Positions 43,455-55,374 are shown, counted from the first letter of the stretch. The stretch is DNA of 64,000 bases from Clavaria fumosa (GCA_951802425.1 OX637795.1:2460501-2524500), one strand, 5' to 3'. Notes: generated by a model not told the origin, from the sequence alone. Numbers and translations: made by a program.

Positions 43455-46010
43455 CCGGCAGCGGCGGCACCAGCGATGGCGGCAGCACCAGCGACGGCGG
43501 CCGCTCCAGCGGCAGTGGCAGCACCAGCGACGGCGGCAGCGGCGACGATGACCAGCAGTAGCAGCGGCGGCGATGACAACGAGCAGCACAGCAGCGGCGG
43601 CGGTGGCAGTGGTGGCGGCGGCGGCGACGACAAGCAGTGGCGACGACGAGCAGCACAGCAGCGGCGGCGGCGACGATGAGCAGTACAGCGGCGGCGGCGA
43701 CGAGCAGTACAGTGGCGGCGGCGGCGGCGACGACGAGCAGCACAGCGGCGGCAGCGGCAACGACAAGCAGCGGCGGCAACGAGCAGCACAGCGGCGGCGG
43801 CGGCGGCAACGAGCAGTACAGCGGCGGCGGCGGCGGCGACGACGAGCAGCACAGCGGCGGCAAGCAGCGGCGGCAATGAGCAGCACAGCGGCGGCAAGCA
43901 GCGGCGGCAATGAGCAGCACAGCGGCGGCGGCGGCGGCAACGAGCAGCACAGCAGCGGCGGCGGCGGCAACGAGCAGTACAGCAGCGGCGGCGGCGACGA
44001 CGAGCAGCACAGCGGCAGCAGCGGCGACGACAAGCAGCGGCAGCAACGAGTGGCACAGCGGCGGCGACGGCAGTGACGATGACCAGCAGCACAGCAGCGG
44101 CGGCGGCAGCGACGACGATGAGCAGCACAGCGGCGGTGGCGGCGGTGGCGGCAGCACCAGCGACGGCGGCCGCTCCAGCGGTGGTGGCAGCACCAGCGAC
44201 GGCGGCAGCGGCGACGATGACCAGCAGTAGCAGCGGCGGCGACGACAACGAGCAGCACAGCAGCGGCGGCGGTGGCAGTGGTGGCGGCGGCGGCGACGAC
44301 AAGCAGCGGCGACGACGAGCAGCACAGCAGCGGCGGCGGCGACGATGAGCAGTACAGCGGCGGCGGCGACGAGCAGTACAGCGGCAGCGGCGGCGGCGGC
44401 GGCAGTGACGAGCAGTACAGCGGCGGCGGCGGCGGCGACGACGAGCAGCACAGCGGCGACGACAAGCAGCGGCGGCAACGAGCAGCACAGCGGTGGCGGC
44501 GGCGGCAACGAGCAGCACAGCGGCGGCGGCGGCGGCAACGAGCAGTACAGCGGCGGCGGCGGCGGCGACGACGAGCAGCACAGCGGCGGCGACGACGAGC
44601 AGCACAGCGGCGGCGACGACGAGCAGCACAGTGGCGGCGACGGCAGTGACGAGGACCAGCAGCACAGCAGCGGCGGCGGCAGCGACGACGATGAGCAGCA
44701 CAGCGGCGGCGGCGACGAGCAGCACAGCGGCAGCGATGATGAGCAGCACAGCGGCGACGGTGGCGGCGACAACAACAAGCAGCACAGCGGCGGCGGCGGC
44801 GACGACGAGCAGTACAGCGGCGGCGGCGGCGGCGGCGGCAGCGACGAGCAGTACAGCAGCGGCGGCGGTGGCGGCAGCGACGAGCGGTACAGCGGCGGCG
44901 GCGGCGGCGACGACGAGCAGCACAGCGGCAGCAGCGGCGACGACAAGCAGCGGCGGCAACGAGCAGCACAGCGGTGGCGGCGGCGGCAACGAGCAGCACA
45001 GCGGTGGCGGCGGCGGCAACGAGCAGCACAGCGGCGGCGGCGGCAGCAACGAGCAGTACAGCGGCGGCGGCGACGACGAGCAGCACAGCGGCAGCAGCGG
45101 CGACAACAAGCAGCGACGACAACAAGCAGCACAGCGGCGGCGGCGGCGACGACGAGCAGTACAGCGGCGGCGGCGGCGGCGGCGACGACGAGCAGCACAG
45201 CGGCAGCAACGAGCAGCACAGTGGCGGCGGCAGCAGCGACAATGAGCAGCACAGCGGCGACGGTGCGGCGATGACAACAAGCAGCACAGCGGCGGCGGCG
45301 GCGACGACGAGCAGTACAGTGGCGGCGGCGGCGGTGACGAGCAGCACAGCGGCGGCAGCGGCGACGACAAGCAGCGGCGGCAACGAGCAGCGCAGCGGCG
45401 GCAGCCGCAGCGACGATGAGCAGCACAGCGGCAACAGTGCGGCGATGACAACAAGCAGCACAGCGGTGGCGGCGGCGACGACGAGCAGTACAGCGGCGGC
45501 GGCGGCGGTGACGAGCAGCACAGCGGCAACGACAAGCAGCGGCGGCGGTGGCAGCGACGATGAGCAGCACAGCGGCGACGGTGCGGCGATGACAACAAGC
45601 AGCACAGCGGCGGCGGCGGCGACGACGAGCAGTACAGCGGCGGCGGCGGCGATGACAACGAGCAGCACAGCGGCGGTGGCGGCAGTGATGACGAGCAGCA
45701 CGGCGGCGGCGGCAGCAGCGACGACGACGAGCAGCGCAGCGGCGGCGGCGGCGGCAACGACGAGCAACACAGTGGCGGTGGCAGCAGTGACGACGACGAG
45801 CAGCACAGCGGCGGCGGCGGCGATGGCAATGACAAGCGGCAGGGGCAGTGGTGATGACAACAACAAGCGGCGGCGGCGGCGACAACCAGCACAGCAGCGG
45901 CGGGAGCGGCGGCGACGACGACGACGACGTTGACGAGCAGCTGCGGCGGGAGTGGCGGCGACGACGACCTGCAGTAGCGGCGGCAGCAGCGGCAGCGATG
46001 ACCTGCAGCA
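43455..46010 (+). repeat. GGCGGCGACGAGCAGCACAGC-type array, 2.5 kb
   Basis: Units built from GGC, GAC, GAG, CAG, CAC and AGC triplets around a core ACGAGCAGCACAGCGGCGGC. Phase is mostly kept in threes, so nearly all six frames are open; minus-strand frames exceed 900 codons. A block of about 700 bp (43480-43770) is repeated almost exactly at 44160-44470 (CACCAGCGACGGCGGCCGCT..), showing higher-order duplication. High CpG density is striking in a genome where other repeats show CpG decay. Confidence 0.85.
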
Positions 46011-46123
46011 ACAATGGCCCAGGCCCCCCACTGCGGTCACAGACCGATGACGGGGACGTGGGCCATTGTTTTGTTGCGGCTGGTGGCAAAGGAGGGGAGG
46101 GGTGGTGGTGGCAGGCAGGAAGT

Positions 46124-46428
46124 TGTCAGACTTAGTCTCACGGTTCACACAACTTAACGTAAGGTCGATGATGACGATACTAACATAAGGGGAAAAGGGT
46201 ACAAGTAAGAAAGCGACGTAGTATATATAGCGAGCGGTTCGGGAGTTGCCGGCATTCCCACGCTCGGACCCCGTGCGTCACGTGATGCGTCCAGGCCCGG
46301 GTCACGTGATTTTCCCATTATGTAAGCCACCACCCGTTCGGGTCACGTGACTCGTCCGCAAACTTCCCGCAACTCTTTTGCGATCCTTTCTTGGCCTTTC
46401 CAACCTGCTTATGTAAGCGATCCTGACA
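46124..46428 (-). repeat. 3' LTR of chromovirus C
   Basis: 305 bp, near-identical to 51715-52019. It contains GTATATATAG promoter-like sequence (about 46220) and several CACGTGA boxes. Confidence 0.95.
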
Positions 46429-46439
46429 TCACCCCCCTC

Positions 46440-49400
46440 TTAAGGCTGGGCGTCTCGACCTGCCAACTTCGCCTTGTCAGGGTATTGCTGGAAGAAGTCC
46501 CGGAGCAACAGTGCAACGTTAGTGAGGTTGTGATGAGGTTCCCAGGTGTTCTCCTCTGCAGGGTATCCTAACCACTTTACCAAATACTTCACTCCCCGTC
46601 CAACCTTCTTGACATCAAGAATTTCCTCCACCTCATACTCCAAGTGGTCATCGTCAATCGTGGGGGGTGGGGGTGGAGGCAAGTTCTGGGAAGGGAAAGA
46701 GGGAGCAATATACGGGGTGAGTAGCAACTCATTGAAAACCCGGTGAATGCGCCATGCTCGGGGGAGCTTGAGTCGGTATGCTGCTGGTCCAACCTTCTCT
46801 TCGATGGTGAAGGGTCCAGCCTGCTTGTTGTCAAGCTTCTTGGATGGTCGATCCATTTTCAGGTTCCGGGTATCCAGCCAGACTAAGTCCCCCTTTGAGT
46901 ATTCACGACTCGGGCGCTTTCCTTTATCATAGCTAGCCTTCATCGCATCTGCCGCCTTCCCCATTGCATCCCTGGCTGCTCTTCGGGATTCCGTGAGCTT
47001 GGCCATCCACTCGTCTGCTGCAGGGTTCACTTCAGAGGGCGGCCGGATACCACCATTCCAAGGGTGCCGGCCATACTCCAGATAGAAAGGTGTGAATCCA
47101 GTGGCTGAGTGCTCACGGTTATTGAGCGCGAATTCGGCTGTGGATAGCCACTCTGCCCAATCATCCTGCAGATGGTCAACATAGGCCCGGAGATACACTT
47201 CAACCTCCTGATTGACCCGCTCTGTCTGTCCATCTGTTTGTGGGTGGAAGGCAGTGCTCGGGTTCGCCTTAACTCCAATCATCCCATAAAACTCCCTCAT
47301 GAATCTGGACACAAATTGGGTTCCCCAGTCACTCACAACTTTCTGCGGGACTCCATGGTCGCGGAAGACCCGGTCTCGAAGGATCCGAGCAGCACCAAGT
47401 CCCGTGAGGTCAAGGCCAATAGCTTCGATGAGAGTTCATTTTGTAAACTTGTCGACAATGACAAGGATCGCATTGTGACCACGTGAGAGGGGGAAAGGTC
47501 CAACAATGTCCCAAGAGATGACTGCCCAGGGGCTCTCAGGGACAGGGTGCGGATGGAGCGGAGCGGCACGCCTGGTACGATCAGGCTTGATTCGTTGGCA
47601 TGTCTCACATCCACCTGCATACCGATTGGAATCCTTCACCATGCCCACCCACCAATAGGACCTCAGCAGAGCCGCCCTCAGTTTCCGTGGACCAGGGTGT
47701 CCTGCGATGGGGAGGTCATGCTCAAAGGTGAGCACTGCCTCACGTGCTTCTGGGGGCACCCAAGTGATTTCTGCCTTCTGCCAGAGTCCCATCCGATCTC
47801 TCGTCCACTCATCATCAAGCTCCTCCGGCTTCTGCACATATACCGCACTGTTTTTCTGGAGTAGCGTCTCCATCTCTGATGTGAATGATGTGCGGGTCTC
47901 AGCCTCTGGGAAGACCTGTACTGGTGCATCCTCCTCCACCATCTCTCCATAATCTGGCCTCCGTGAGAGTGCATCCGCTTTCGTGTTTGACTTCCCAGTA
48001 CGGTACTTGATCTCGAAGTCAAAGCACTGGAGCTCTCCAACCCAACGGACCTGCCTCGGTTTCAACTTCTGGGGCTTCCGGAAGTACTGGAGGTTAGCAT
48101 GGTCCGTCCAGATTTTGATAGTCTCTTCCACCCCAATCAGGTAAGCCCGCCACTCACGTAGTGCCCGGATTACAGCCAGGAACTCCTTGTCGTACACATC
48201 GTAATTCTTCTCAGCTGCAGTGAGGGCTTTGGAGATGTAGTCTACAACTCTCCAAGTCCCATCCACCTGCTGCTGTGAGAGAACTCCTCCAGTTGCCAAG
48301 TTGCTCGCATCTGTTTCTACCTTCCATCTCCCTTTGTCTTGTGGTAGAGCCAGGACCGGGGCTGATACTAGTGCCAGGCGGAGATCTTGGAAGGCTGCTT
48401 CCTCCTCCTCCTCCCATCTCCACGGGACTTTCCCTGTCAGCCGGAAGAGTGGTTTTGCCCGGGCAGAGAGATTTGGGATGTGCCGGCGGAGGTAGTTCAG
48501 CATCCCATTGAATCTTTGTACCTCTTTCACATTTTTCGGTCTGGGCCAGTTACGGATCGCCGCGCCTTTAGCTGGGTCATGCTCTAGATGGTTGTGGGAG
48601 ATCTTCATCCCCAGGAAGAAAACCTCACTCTTCTCGAACTCGCACTTGCTGAGTCTGAGACATAGGCCATTCTCCCCAAACTTCTTCAAGACCCGATCCA
48701 TCCAATACCGATGTGTAGCCAAATCCTCTGCAAACACTATAACATCATCGACATAGGCTCGGACATGCCCCCCTGCAATCTCTTCTCTCAACACATGGTT
48801 CATGAAGCGCTGGAAGGTTGCAGGCGCATTCTGCAGCCCAAACCACATAACTGCCGGTTCGAAGAGTCCACGAGGCGTTAGGAAAGCACAGCGGTGCTGA
48901 TGTTCTGGCCAGACCTGCATCGATGGGAAACCTCCCTTCGCATCAATCTTGGAATAGATGGTCGCCCCCTTTAACACATCCACAGTGTCTCGTATGAGGG
49001 GGAGGGGGTACTTGTCTTTGATTAGATACGAGTTCAGCCTAGAGTAATCGATAATCGGCCGCAGCTTGTCCTTCTCACGTTTGAAGAAGAAGGGGCTTGC
49101 GTACGGGGACTTCGAAGGTCGGATTCGTCCAGAAGCTAGCTGCTCATCCACCCAGCGATTCATTTCCACCATCTCTTCTCGCGTCAGAGAGTATAGCTTA
49201 GAGGAGAGGTGTCCAGGGTCTGTTTTAAACTCGATTTTGATATCAAAGTCAGGGCGGGAGCGGGGGAGCTCATCCCACTTTGCTTCACTAAAAACCAAAG
49301 GGTAGCGGCTGGGCCAATCAGGGGTAGGGCCAGTGTTGGGAAAACGGGTGTCCGGGATACTGGCCGAGGCCAGGGTACTCGCTTTTGGTGGACCTGAGGG

Positions 49401-50063
49401 TCGAACAGGGGACCGGTGGCTGTGTGGGGAGGAGGCACAGGAGTTGGGGCAGCGGGTGAGCCTTACTTCAGCTTTCACCCAGTCAATCTCTGGATTATGA
49501 CGCTTTAGCCAATCATGCCCAAGGATCGCCGTGTGGGACTGAGTCTTCCCTAGCAGGAAGTGGATCCGCTCCTGGTGGTCGCCAACCATCACAAGCAGCT
49601 CCATCCCATACCGGATCTTACCATCTCTGTTCTGTGTTCCATCCACATTATACATGGTGATTGGATTCAGCAAGGGAGATGGTTCCAATCCCACTTTTTT
49701 CGCCCACTCCAAGTCCATAAAGCAGTTGGTGCAGCCTGAGTCGACAAGGGCTTTTGTAGTTGCCCCTTTGCCAGTGCTGAGAGCCTCCAGGTGCACCTGG
49801 ATGGAGAGCTCTCGGGGCATACGCAATAGGGTGTCCTTCAGCACCTCTGCAAGGTGCTTTGTTGGCTCCACTTGGCTGCTAGTCCCCTTTTCTCTTTTCG
49901 GTATTTCACTTTTAGCGGTTTCCGTTTCCGCTTTGTCCTTCACCTCAGCCCCAATCCGGGTGTGTCTCTGCTGCAAGATAGTGTATTTTGGGATACTAGC
50001 TGTGGGTACAGGGACGGGAGGGGGGCTGGGATATCTACTCCTGAGACTCCAGTTTGGACTCAC
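46440..50063 (-). pseudogene. pol of chromovirus C, nearly intact with one nonsense codon
   Basis: Protease LVDSGCTNCFMD, reverse transcriptase YVDDVIVFAEDL, RNase H ETDASNLATGG, integrase zinc finger HDLPIAGHPG..GCETCQRIKP and SWDIVGPFPL lie in one frame from 50063 to a TGA at 47436-47438, where relatives have Arg in VDKFTKR. Beyond it the same frame continues with VSDWGTQF (relatives SDRG; Trp from a CGG to TGG change), STAFHPQTDGQTERVNQE and a chromodomain ending GRDAQP at 46440. Only the TGA blocks a full product; both lesions fit C-to-T change at CpG. Confidence 0.93.
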
Positions 50064-51061
50064 TGGGCCTCGTCTCCAAAATCCGGCTCTTCAACAGGAG
50101 CCCTCTTCTCTCTCTCGAGCAAATCCAGGCGGTCTCGGAGCAGTGCGATCTCGTTCGCATAGTCCTCTGCACTACGTGCCTGGCTTTCCACGGCGCGGAT
50201 CTGCGGCCTCGGGATCTGCGGACGTGTGTCCTGGAGCTGGCAATCTCTCACCATGTGACCAGCTTGGCCACATCGGAAGCAGGTGCGCAACACTCCAGGG
50301 GCATGGGCACGATCCACCACCATGGCGTCACCGGCATTGGTGGGACGCGGCATGGTGGGAGGGGCAGGGGTGCGGGCCAGAGGCTGGGCCAGGAAGGGAC
50401 GGGGGGCTGGGGTGAAGCGGGTTTGTTGAGGGAGGGGGCGGCTGGTTGCGGGCAGAGCAGGACGCACAGAGTTCTGTTGTGCGATGACTCCGTCGAGGCG
50501 ATGCTGCTGAGCGTCTAGCTTTTCGGCAAGTGCCTTCCACTGCACGTAGGTCTCTGGCATTGGCAAAACACCATAGACCTTTCCCACTAGCCTCCTGCTC
50601 AGATTCGACTCCAGCCAATGGACCAGGATGTCCGAATTGGCCACTTCTGTCATCCCCGCTCTTCGGAACATTGTTTCGAACTTTGCGAAGAACTCAGGTG
50701 CCGTCATGACACCCTGTTTGAACTTCGCAATATCTGCGAGGGCAGTCGCACGGTCGTTCGGGTCATCGAACGCTTGCTTCATCTCTTCCACAAATTCTGC
50801 CCAGGTTCCAACCTCGTTGTTACCCAGGATTTCCTCTCCCTTCACATTTGCCCATTCTGTGGCAAACCCCTCGCCAGTAATTTTGCTGAGGGTGTAGAGG
50901 ACCTTTGCCAGGTCCGTGGCATAGATTATCGGATTCGCCATAAACAGGAGGCGGAGCGACCGGAGGAATGTACGGAAATTTCTTTTTTGCCCATCAAATG
51001 GGGCAACGACTAAATCCAGCCTCGTGGCATGGACTTCAGGCGGGGCGACGTGGTCAGCCAT
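50060..51061 (-). CDS. gag of chromovirus C (333 aa, intact)
   Basis: ATG at 51061 (MADHVAPPEVHATRLDLVVA). Capsid region FDGQKRNFRTFLRSLRLLFM.. EFFAKFETMFRRAGMTE.. SRRLVGKVYGVLPMPETY, Pro/Arg-rich linker, then the CCHC zinc knuckle CFRCGQAGHMVRDC for RNA binding. It ends DFGDEAQ and overlaps pol by four bases in a different frame (-1 relationship). It is the intact reference for the broken gag of element A. Confidence 0.93.
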   Translation of the reverse strand: MADHVAPPEVHATRLDLVVAPFDGQKRNFRTFLRSLRLLFMANPIIYATDLAKVLYTLSKITGEGFATEWANVKGEEILGNNEVGTWAEFVEEMKQAFDDPNDRATALADIAKFKQGVMTAPEFFAKFETMFRRAGMTEVANSDILVHWLESNLSRRLVGKVYGVLPMPETYVQWKALAEKLDAQQHRLDGVIAQQNSVRPALPATSRPLPQQTRFTPAPRPFLAQPLARTPAPPTMPRPTNAGDAMVVDRAHAPGVLRTCFRCGQAGHMVRDCQLQDTRPQIPRPQIRAVESQARSAEDYANEIALLRDRLDLLEREKRAPVEEPDFGDEAQ

Positions 51062-51714
51062 CACAGACCCTGGTGGTGGTGATGGGGTTTCGGGGACGTC
51101 AGTAACAGGGGAATCGGGGGGGAGCTGGGCTCGACCCGGTCTCGGACGCAGACGCTGTAAATAGAATTCCGGGCCTTGGGCACTCAGGATTTCTTCGATC
51201 TCTTAGCAGTCCTGTCCTCTCAGGCTGCTCTCTATGTATCTAGGTACTTATAGAACTCTTATTCTATAAAACTTGTTGCTAGCGTGGGGCCCGAATGGTG
51301 TCCCAGGTGGTCACTCCACAACTCCTAGTGAGTTGCCCGTGTGCCCTTCTGACAATGGTCACAGAGCAAGGGCCCTGTCCACTGGACCAGGAAACTACAG
51401 AAAAACTATGTATAGGGCCTTTCCATGCCCTGTACACTACACGATTCACTGGTACGTAGCTGTAAAGCAAAGTTCCGGGCCTTTGGCACTCGGTGTCTCT
51501 TGGGGAGGGTCACAGTAGACTTCCTCCGGGTCTGGTCACGTGTATCTACACACAGTAAAAATTTCACACAGTTCTGTTGCACACCGTGGGCAGGGTAAAG
51601 AGAAAGAGGATGAGGGGGATAAGCTGTCACAGAGTGTGACAGTTTGAGATAGGGGTCCAGGCTAGCCGGGTTAGGACACGGGGCTAGGGCAGACAGGGGT
51701 TGATGTTAGTATTG

Positions 51715-52019
51715 TGTCAGACTTAGTCTCACGGTTCACACAACTTAACGTAAGGTCAATGATGACGATACTAACATAAGGGGAAAAGGGTACAAGTAAG
51801 AAAGCGACGTAGTATATATAGCGAGCGGTTCGGGAGTTGCCGGCATTCCCACGCTCGGACCCCGTGCGTCACGTGATGCGTCCAGGCCCGGGTCACGTGA
51901 TTTTCCCATTATGTAAGCCACCACCCGTTCGGGTCACGTGACTCGTCCGCAAACTTCCCACAACTCTTTTGCGATCCTTTCTTGGCCTTTCCAACCTGCT
52001 TATGTAAGCGATCCTGACA
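51715..52019 (-). repeat. 5' LTR of chromovirus C
   Basis: 305 bp, followed inward (51714 down to 51062) by a long leader also found in element A. Confidence 0.95.
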
Positions 52020-52177
52020 GAAGTAGCATCTACATAGCTCTACACAGAAATGCCTGCATCTACATGGTTCTACCTAGAGAGGCCACTATCTATGTAGTTC
52101 TATGTAGACCAGGAAGTTGTCTATGGGTTCTACAGGATTCTACAGGTCTATGTAGATCTACACAGCACTGCTGCAGT

Positions 52178-53460
52178 CTACTGTAGAACTGACCCCAGTT
52201 TGCTGATGCATCCACCCCCATAAACCAGTCCGATCCCCCAGATCGTTGAGGCGTCGACGAAGAAAGGGACGGGGTGCGAGGGCCCATGCGCTTTGATTCG
52301 AATGCCACAGCCAGGCATCGAAAGGCGCTCCGTCCACCAGCGCAGATCGTCTAGGACGTCGCGAGGTGGGAACAGGCGGATGAACCCGGACTTCAGGCGG
52401 GCAAAACGTGCGGTGAATGCGTGCAGTGAGGGTAGGTGCGCACGGCTTGATGGGATGACCACCGAGCAATGATTCAGCGAGCCGATGAGTGAGAGACAGG
52501 AACGGCTGTCGACGGAGTGACCTGGCCTCCAGGCGGCCAGTTTTTCTAGGAATTTCGACCTCTTCAAGTCTGGAATGGAGACTGATTTTTTGAGGAGGTC
52601 CCAGTCGAAGCCCAAGTAGCGAAAGCGATGAGCGAAGGGTGTGCATTTCTCGGGGGACCAAGGCCAGCCCAGCTCCGTCACCGTTTCCCAGATCAGCGAT
52701 TCGTCGAACGGGTAAGACCATGGCGGAGATGTGGAGTCCACGCAGGGTCGCCGCCAGAAGGTGAAATCATCTGCCCATTTCAGGACAAGGTCGACACCGC
52801 GTGAGAGGAAAATTTCTTTTATGGCGTCTGCGCACCGCCCGAAGATGCCGCTGGAGCTTGCGCATCCGAAGCAGCAGCAACGGTCCATGTAGATCAAGCC
52901 TTGCCAGGCGACGCAGACATGCAGTCGGTCCCTCGGGCGGATGGGCATCCGGCGGTGGGCGGAATCGACATCGAAGACAGCGACCTGCGTGCCTGGGTGG
53001 ACGGCCGAGAAGCAATCAAGGAAAGACCCCCAGTCGCATTGGAAACGCGAAGTGTCAATTTCGGAGTTTATAGAGTTTATTGTTGATGCCGAGCGTGGGA
53101 ACGAATGGTCTTGAATAAGACGGAGTTTTGAGGTCGAGACCACACTGAGGGGTGAGGTCCTATATGGACCATACTTTGCAAAGAACAGAGCAGGTACAAG
53201 GGGTTCTGAGTAGCGCCCGAGGGCAACCTCCTTATTAATTTGGGCTGTAACAAAATCCTTATTATCTAAAGCAGACTTGTGGTTTGGTGGCGAGAAAACA
53301 CTTGTTAATGCAGAGGAGACACCGAGGCTGAAACCATAATGGATACCTAAGGGAACATCCGAGAAGCGCTCGAGGACACCAGCCTTACGTAGCGCAGACT
53401 CCCACTCCTGCCAGTGGAGCGGGGTCACAATCGGGTAAAGACTAGTGTCAGGGGTGGTTC
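52178..53460 (-). pseudogene. Reverse transcriptase and start of RNase H of the DIRS-like element
   Basis: TPLHWQEWESALRKAGVL starts the domain. Motifs: KLRLIQDHSFPRSASTINS (fingers), VAVFDVDSAHRRMPIRP (first Asp), FGCASSSGIFGRCADA, LKWADDFTFW (catalytic DD), LGWPWSPEKC, YLGFDWDLLKKSV, and RNase H start FFVDASTIWGIGLVYGG. The frame stays open up to about 54250 because it overlaps gag in another frame. It is cut at about 52178 by the nested insertion, so it cannot give a full enzyme. Confidence 0.87.
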
Positions 53461-55374
53461 TGGGCGTTGTGACCCGCAGCGCCACACCTGGAACATACAT
53501 GGGAGAAGGTGCAGGAAGCGGAGTTGCAGTTTCCGCTAGCGCCGTTGAAACGAAAGCAAATCGACTGGCCGTTGGGGCCCTTCCAACCAGCTGGTGTCTT
53601 TGACATGAAGCCATTTGTGCTACTCTGGCAGACCCTTCCTGGGTGGCCCCCACCACATACATAGCAGACGCTCGAGCGAGGAGCCAGGCGGGGATGCGAG
53701 CTGCGACCCCGAAAGGAGCCCGGACCTGGAGGGGGCAGGGGCCGACTGACCAGAGATGACCGCACGTCTCTGATCGCATCCAACACTGCACGGTCCCTCG
53801 AGCGGTCCACAATGTGTGACCAGACCCCATCATGGAACGTCGCAGGGGAGAAGGTTCCCGGCCGGGAGACCCAGAGAGTCCGGATGTGTATGTCATATTC
53901 CAAATATAAGATGAATTTGGGCTTGAAGTCAATCCTGGCCTGGATCCCAGCGAAGTGTGCGCGGAACGCTTCCGAGATCGCGAGGCGGTCCGGTGAGGCG
54001 AGATGTCTGGCGACATAGGAACAGAACCGCGGCCAGGACTCGACCCAATCCCCAAGGGACATCCCTGGTTCAGTAGCCGAGTCAGAGGCCAGTTGGGGTC
54101 TCTTCGAGAGGGGGCCCGCTCCAGAGTAGTCAACGAACAGCGCGGCCCGGCAAGCCTCGTTCGTGAGTGCTGAAAGGGGGATGTGCGACGTCCACCCCTC
54201 CTCGAGGATCCCGACGATGCCCGGGTGGTCCGCAACGGCATGGGTGTCAAGTTGGACGCCGGTTACTGCCGCTGGGAGAGTGTGGCGGGGGACAGCGGCC
54301 GTCCCCGGCAATGGAAGACCAGGCTGCGGGGCCACGAACAGGGGCAGAGTCTGTGGCGCCGCAGGGGTTATCCCCAGCAACGGAAGACCAGGCTGCGGGG
54401 CTGCGGCTGGCAGTGGATGAGACACTGTGAAAACAAGAGATGGAGCACCTTGTCAGCAGAGCTGGAAGCTCAGAGGGGAGAGTTCTCTTACCCACGAACG
54501 GGGGCAGAGACTGCGGCGCCGCAGGGGCCGGTACACACGCAAGCGATGCGGTGGAGCCATGCGCGGCTTGAGGTCGATACGAGGGCGGGTGAGCATGGGC
54601 CTGACCAAGGCGCTGAACCGTCAGCCTCACTGCCTTGGCGAAGACAGGGTGCCCGAGAACCTGGTCAAGGGTAACACCTGGGTCCGAGAGATGACCAGTG
54701 TCTCCTGACCCGACTGGAGGAGCCGCAGGATTGTGCGACAGTCCCTGCGCCGCGGGTGGAGGTGGCACAGCAGTGCCGGCAGAATTTCCAGGGCTCGCTG
54801 GGGCACCTGGGCCCAGGCCCGGACGAGCAGGCGAGGACGGGGGCTGTCCGGGCCTGGGGGCGGACGAACCCGGGGCCCGGCGGGGCGGAGTAGAGGGCGA
54901 CGCAGCCACTGGAGCAGGTGGTCGTCCCCGCGGGGAGGAGGGCGGAGCGCCCGCCGGGACATAGGGCCCGGGATCCTGTGAAGTGAGCGGGGCGGACGGG
55001 GGAGCGGTAACTCGATACGGGTGAGGCCCCCGATCTTCGCTGGAGGTCGCTACCGGGCCCGGGGGCGCATCAGGAGTCGCAAGGTCATGGCGGACCCTCT
55101 TTCTCCCCGGATCCCTTCCTGCTGGAGGCGGAGGGGAGCCCGAGGCCGCCCTGGTCCTCCCTTGCGTCATCCCGCCAGAGCCAGTGGGAGTCGACGCGGT
55201 CGGACCCTGTAGATGCCGGACATGCGTGCGCAGAGCCGGAGCCGACACTCCTCCACCCTCGGGTGAGTGGTCAGACCTGGATGGCGGAGGGTCAAGCACC
55301 CTGGAGTCCTGAAGGGAGTCACCCTGAAGGGCGGAGTCACGGGGAGCAGTAGCGCTGCGAGTCGTGATAACCAT
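53448..55374 (-). CDS. gag-like protein of the DIRS-like element, two exons
   Basis: Exon 1 55374-54492 begins MVITTRSATAPRDSALQGDS and is a long Pro/Ser/Ala-rich region. Exon 2 54424-53448 holds a folded part (EEGWTSHIPLSALTNEACRA.. GDWVESWPRFCSYVARHL) and three Cys-His clusters: CYVCGGGHPGRVC, CFRFNGASGNCNSASCTFSHVC and CSRCGAAGHNAQNH. A 67-bp intron with GTAAGA donor and TTTTCACAG acceptor joins them in phase; without splicing exon 1 runs on for about 80 codons and stops. The last cluster resembles the zinc-finger tail common in Agaricomycete DIRS gag. It likely packages the element RNA. Confidence 0.75.

Larger units (their letters stand above)
41870..46123. mobile_element. Nested insertion rich in GC triplet repeats, left part
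   Basis: This block, together with 52020-52190, interrupts the DIRS RNase H. Both outer edges carry clusters of CTACATAG/CTGTAGA words (41870-41960 and 52025-52190; left GACTGTAGAAACTGTAG, right CTACTGTAGAACTG inverted), suggesting the ends of one element. Almost all of the interior is CGCC/GGCGAC-type repeats. It is interrupted in turn by chromovirus C. No recognised gene. Confidence 0.55.
46124..52019 (-). mobile_element. Ty3/Gypsy chromovirus C, young copy on minus strand
   Basis: LTRs of 305 bp at 51715-52019 (5') and 46124-46428 (3') with TGTCAG..CTGACA tips differ at only about two positions. The 5-bp target GAAGT is present on both sides (46119-46123, 52020-52024). gag is intact and pol has a single clear stop, so insertion was recent. 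It lies inside the GC-rich element that itself interrupts the DIRS-like element. Confidence 0.96.
39720..55374 (-). mobile_element. DIRS-like tyrosine-recombinase retroelement, split by later insertions
   Basis: Minus-strand order: gag with zinc knuckles (55374-53448), reverse transcriptase (about 53460-52178), interruption, RNase H (41887-41453), tyrosine recombinase (41201-about 39998). No aspartic protease or DDE integrase is seen, as expected for DIRS-type elements. The element is cut inside RNase H by about 10.3 kb (41888-52177). Its outer limits are approximate: GAGACGGGGGAGGGG at about 39749 faintly resembles GAGACTTGGGGGAGGG at about 55417, perhaps remains of split direct repeats. It abuts the truncated 5-oxoprolinase. 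Confidence 0.82.

Noticed and set aside
42145..46148. Very long open frames (up to about 918 codons) in the GC-rich arrays
   Set aside because: Nearly all six frames are open because the triplet-phase repeats contain no stop codons; the peptides are low complexity in every frame.
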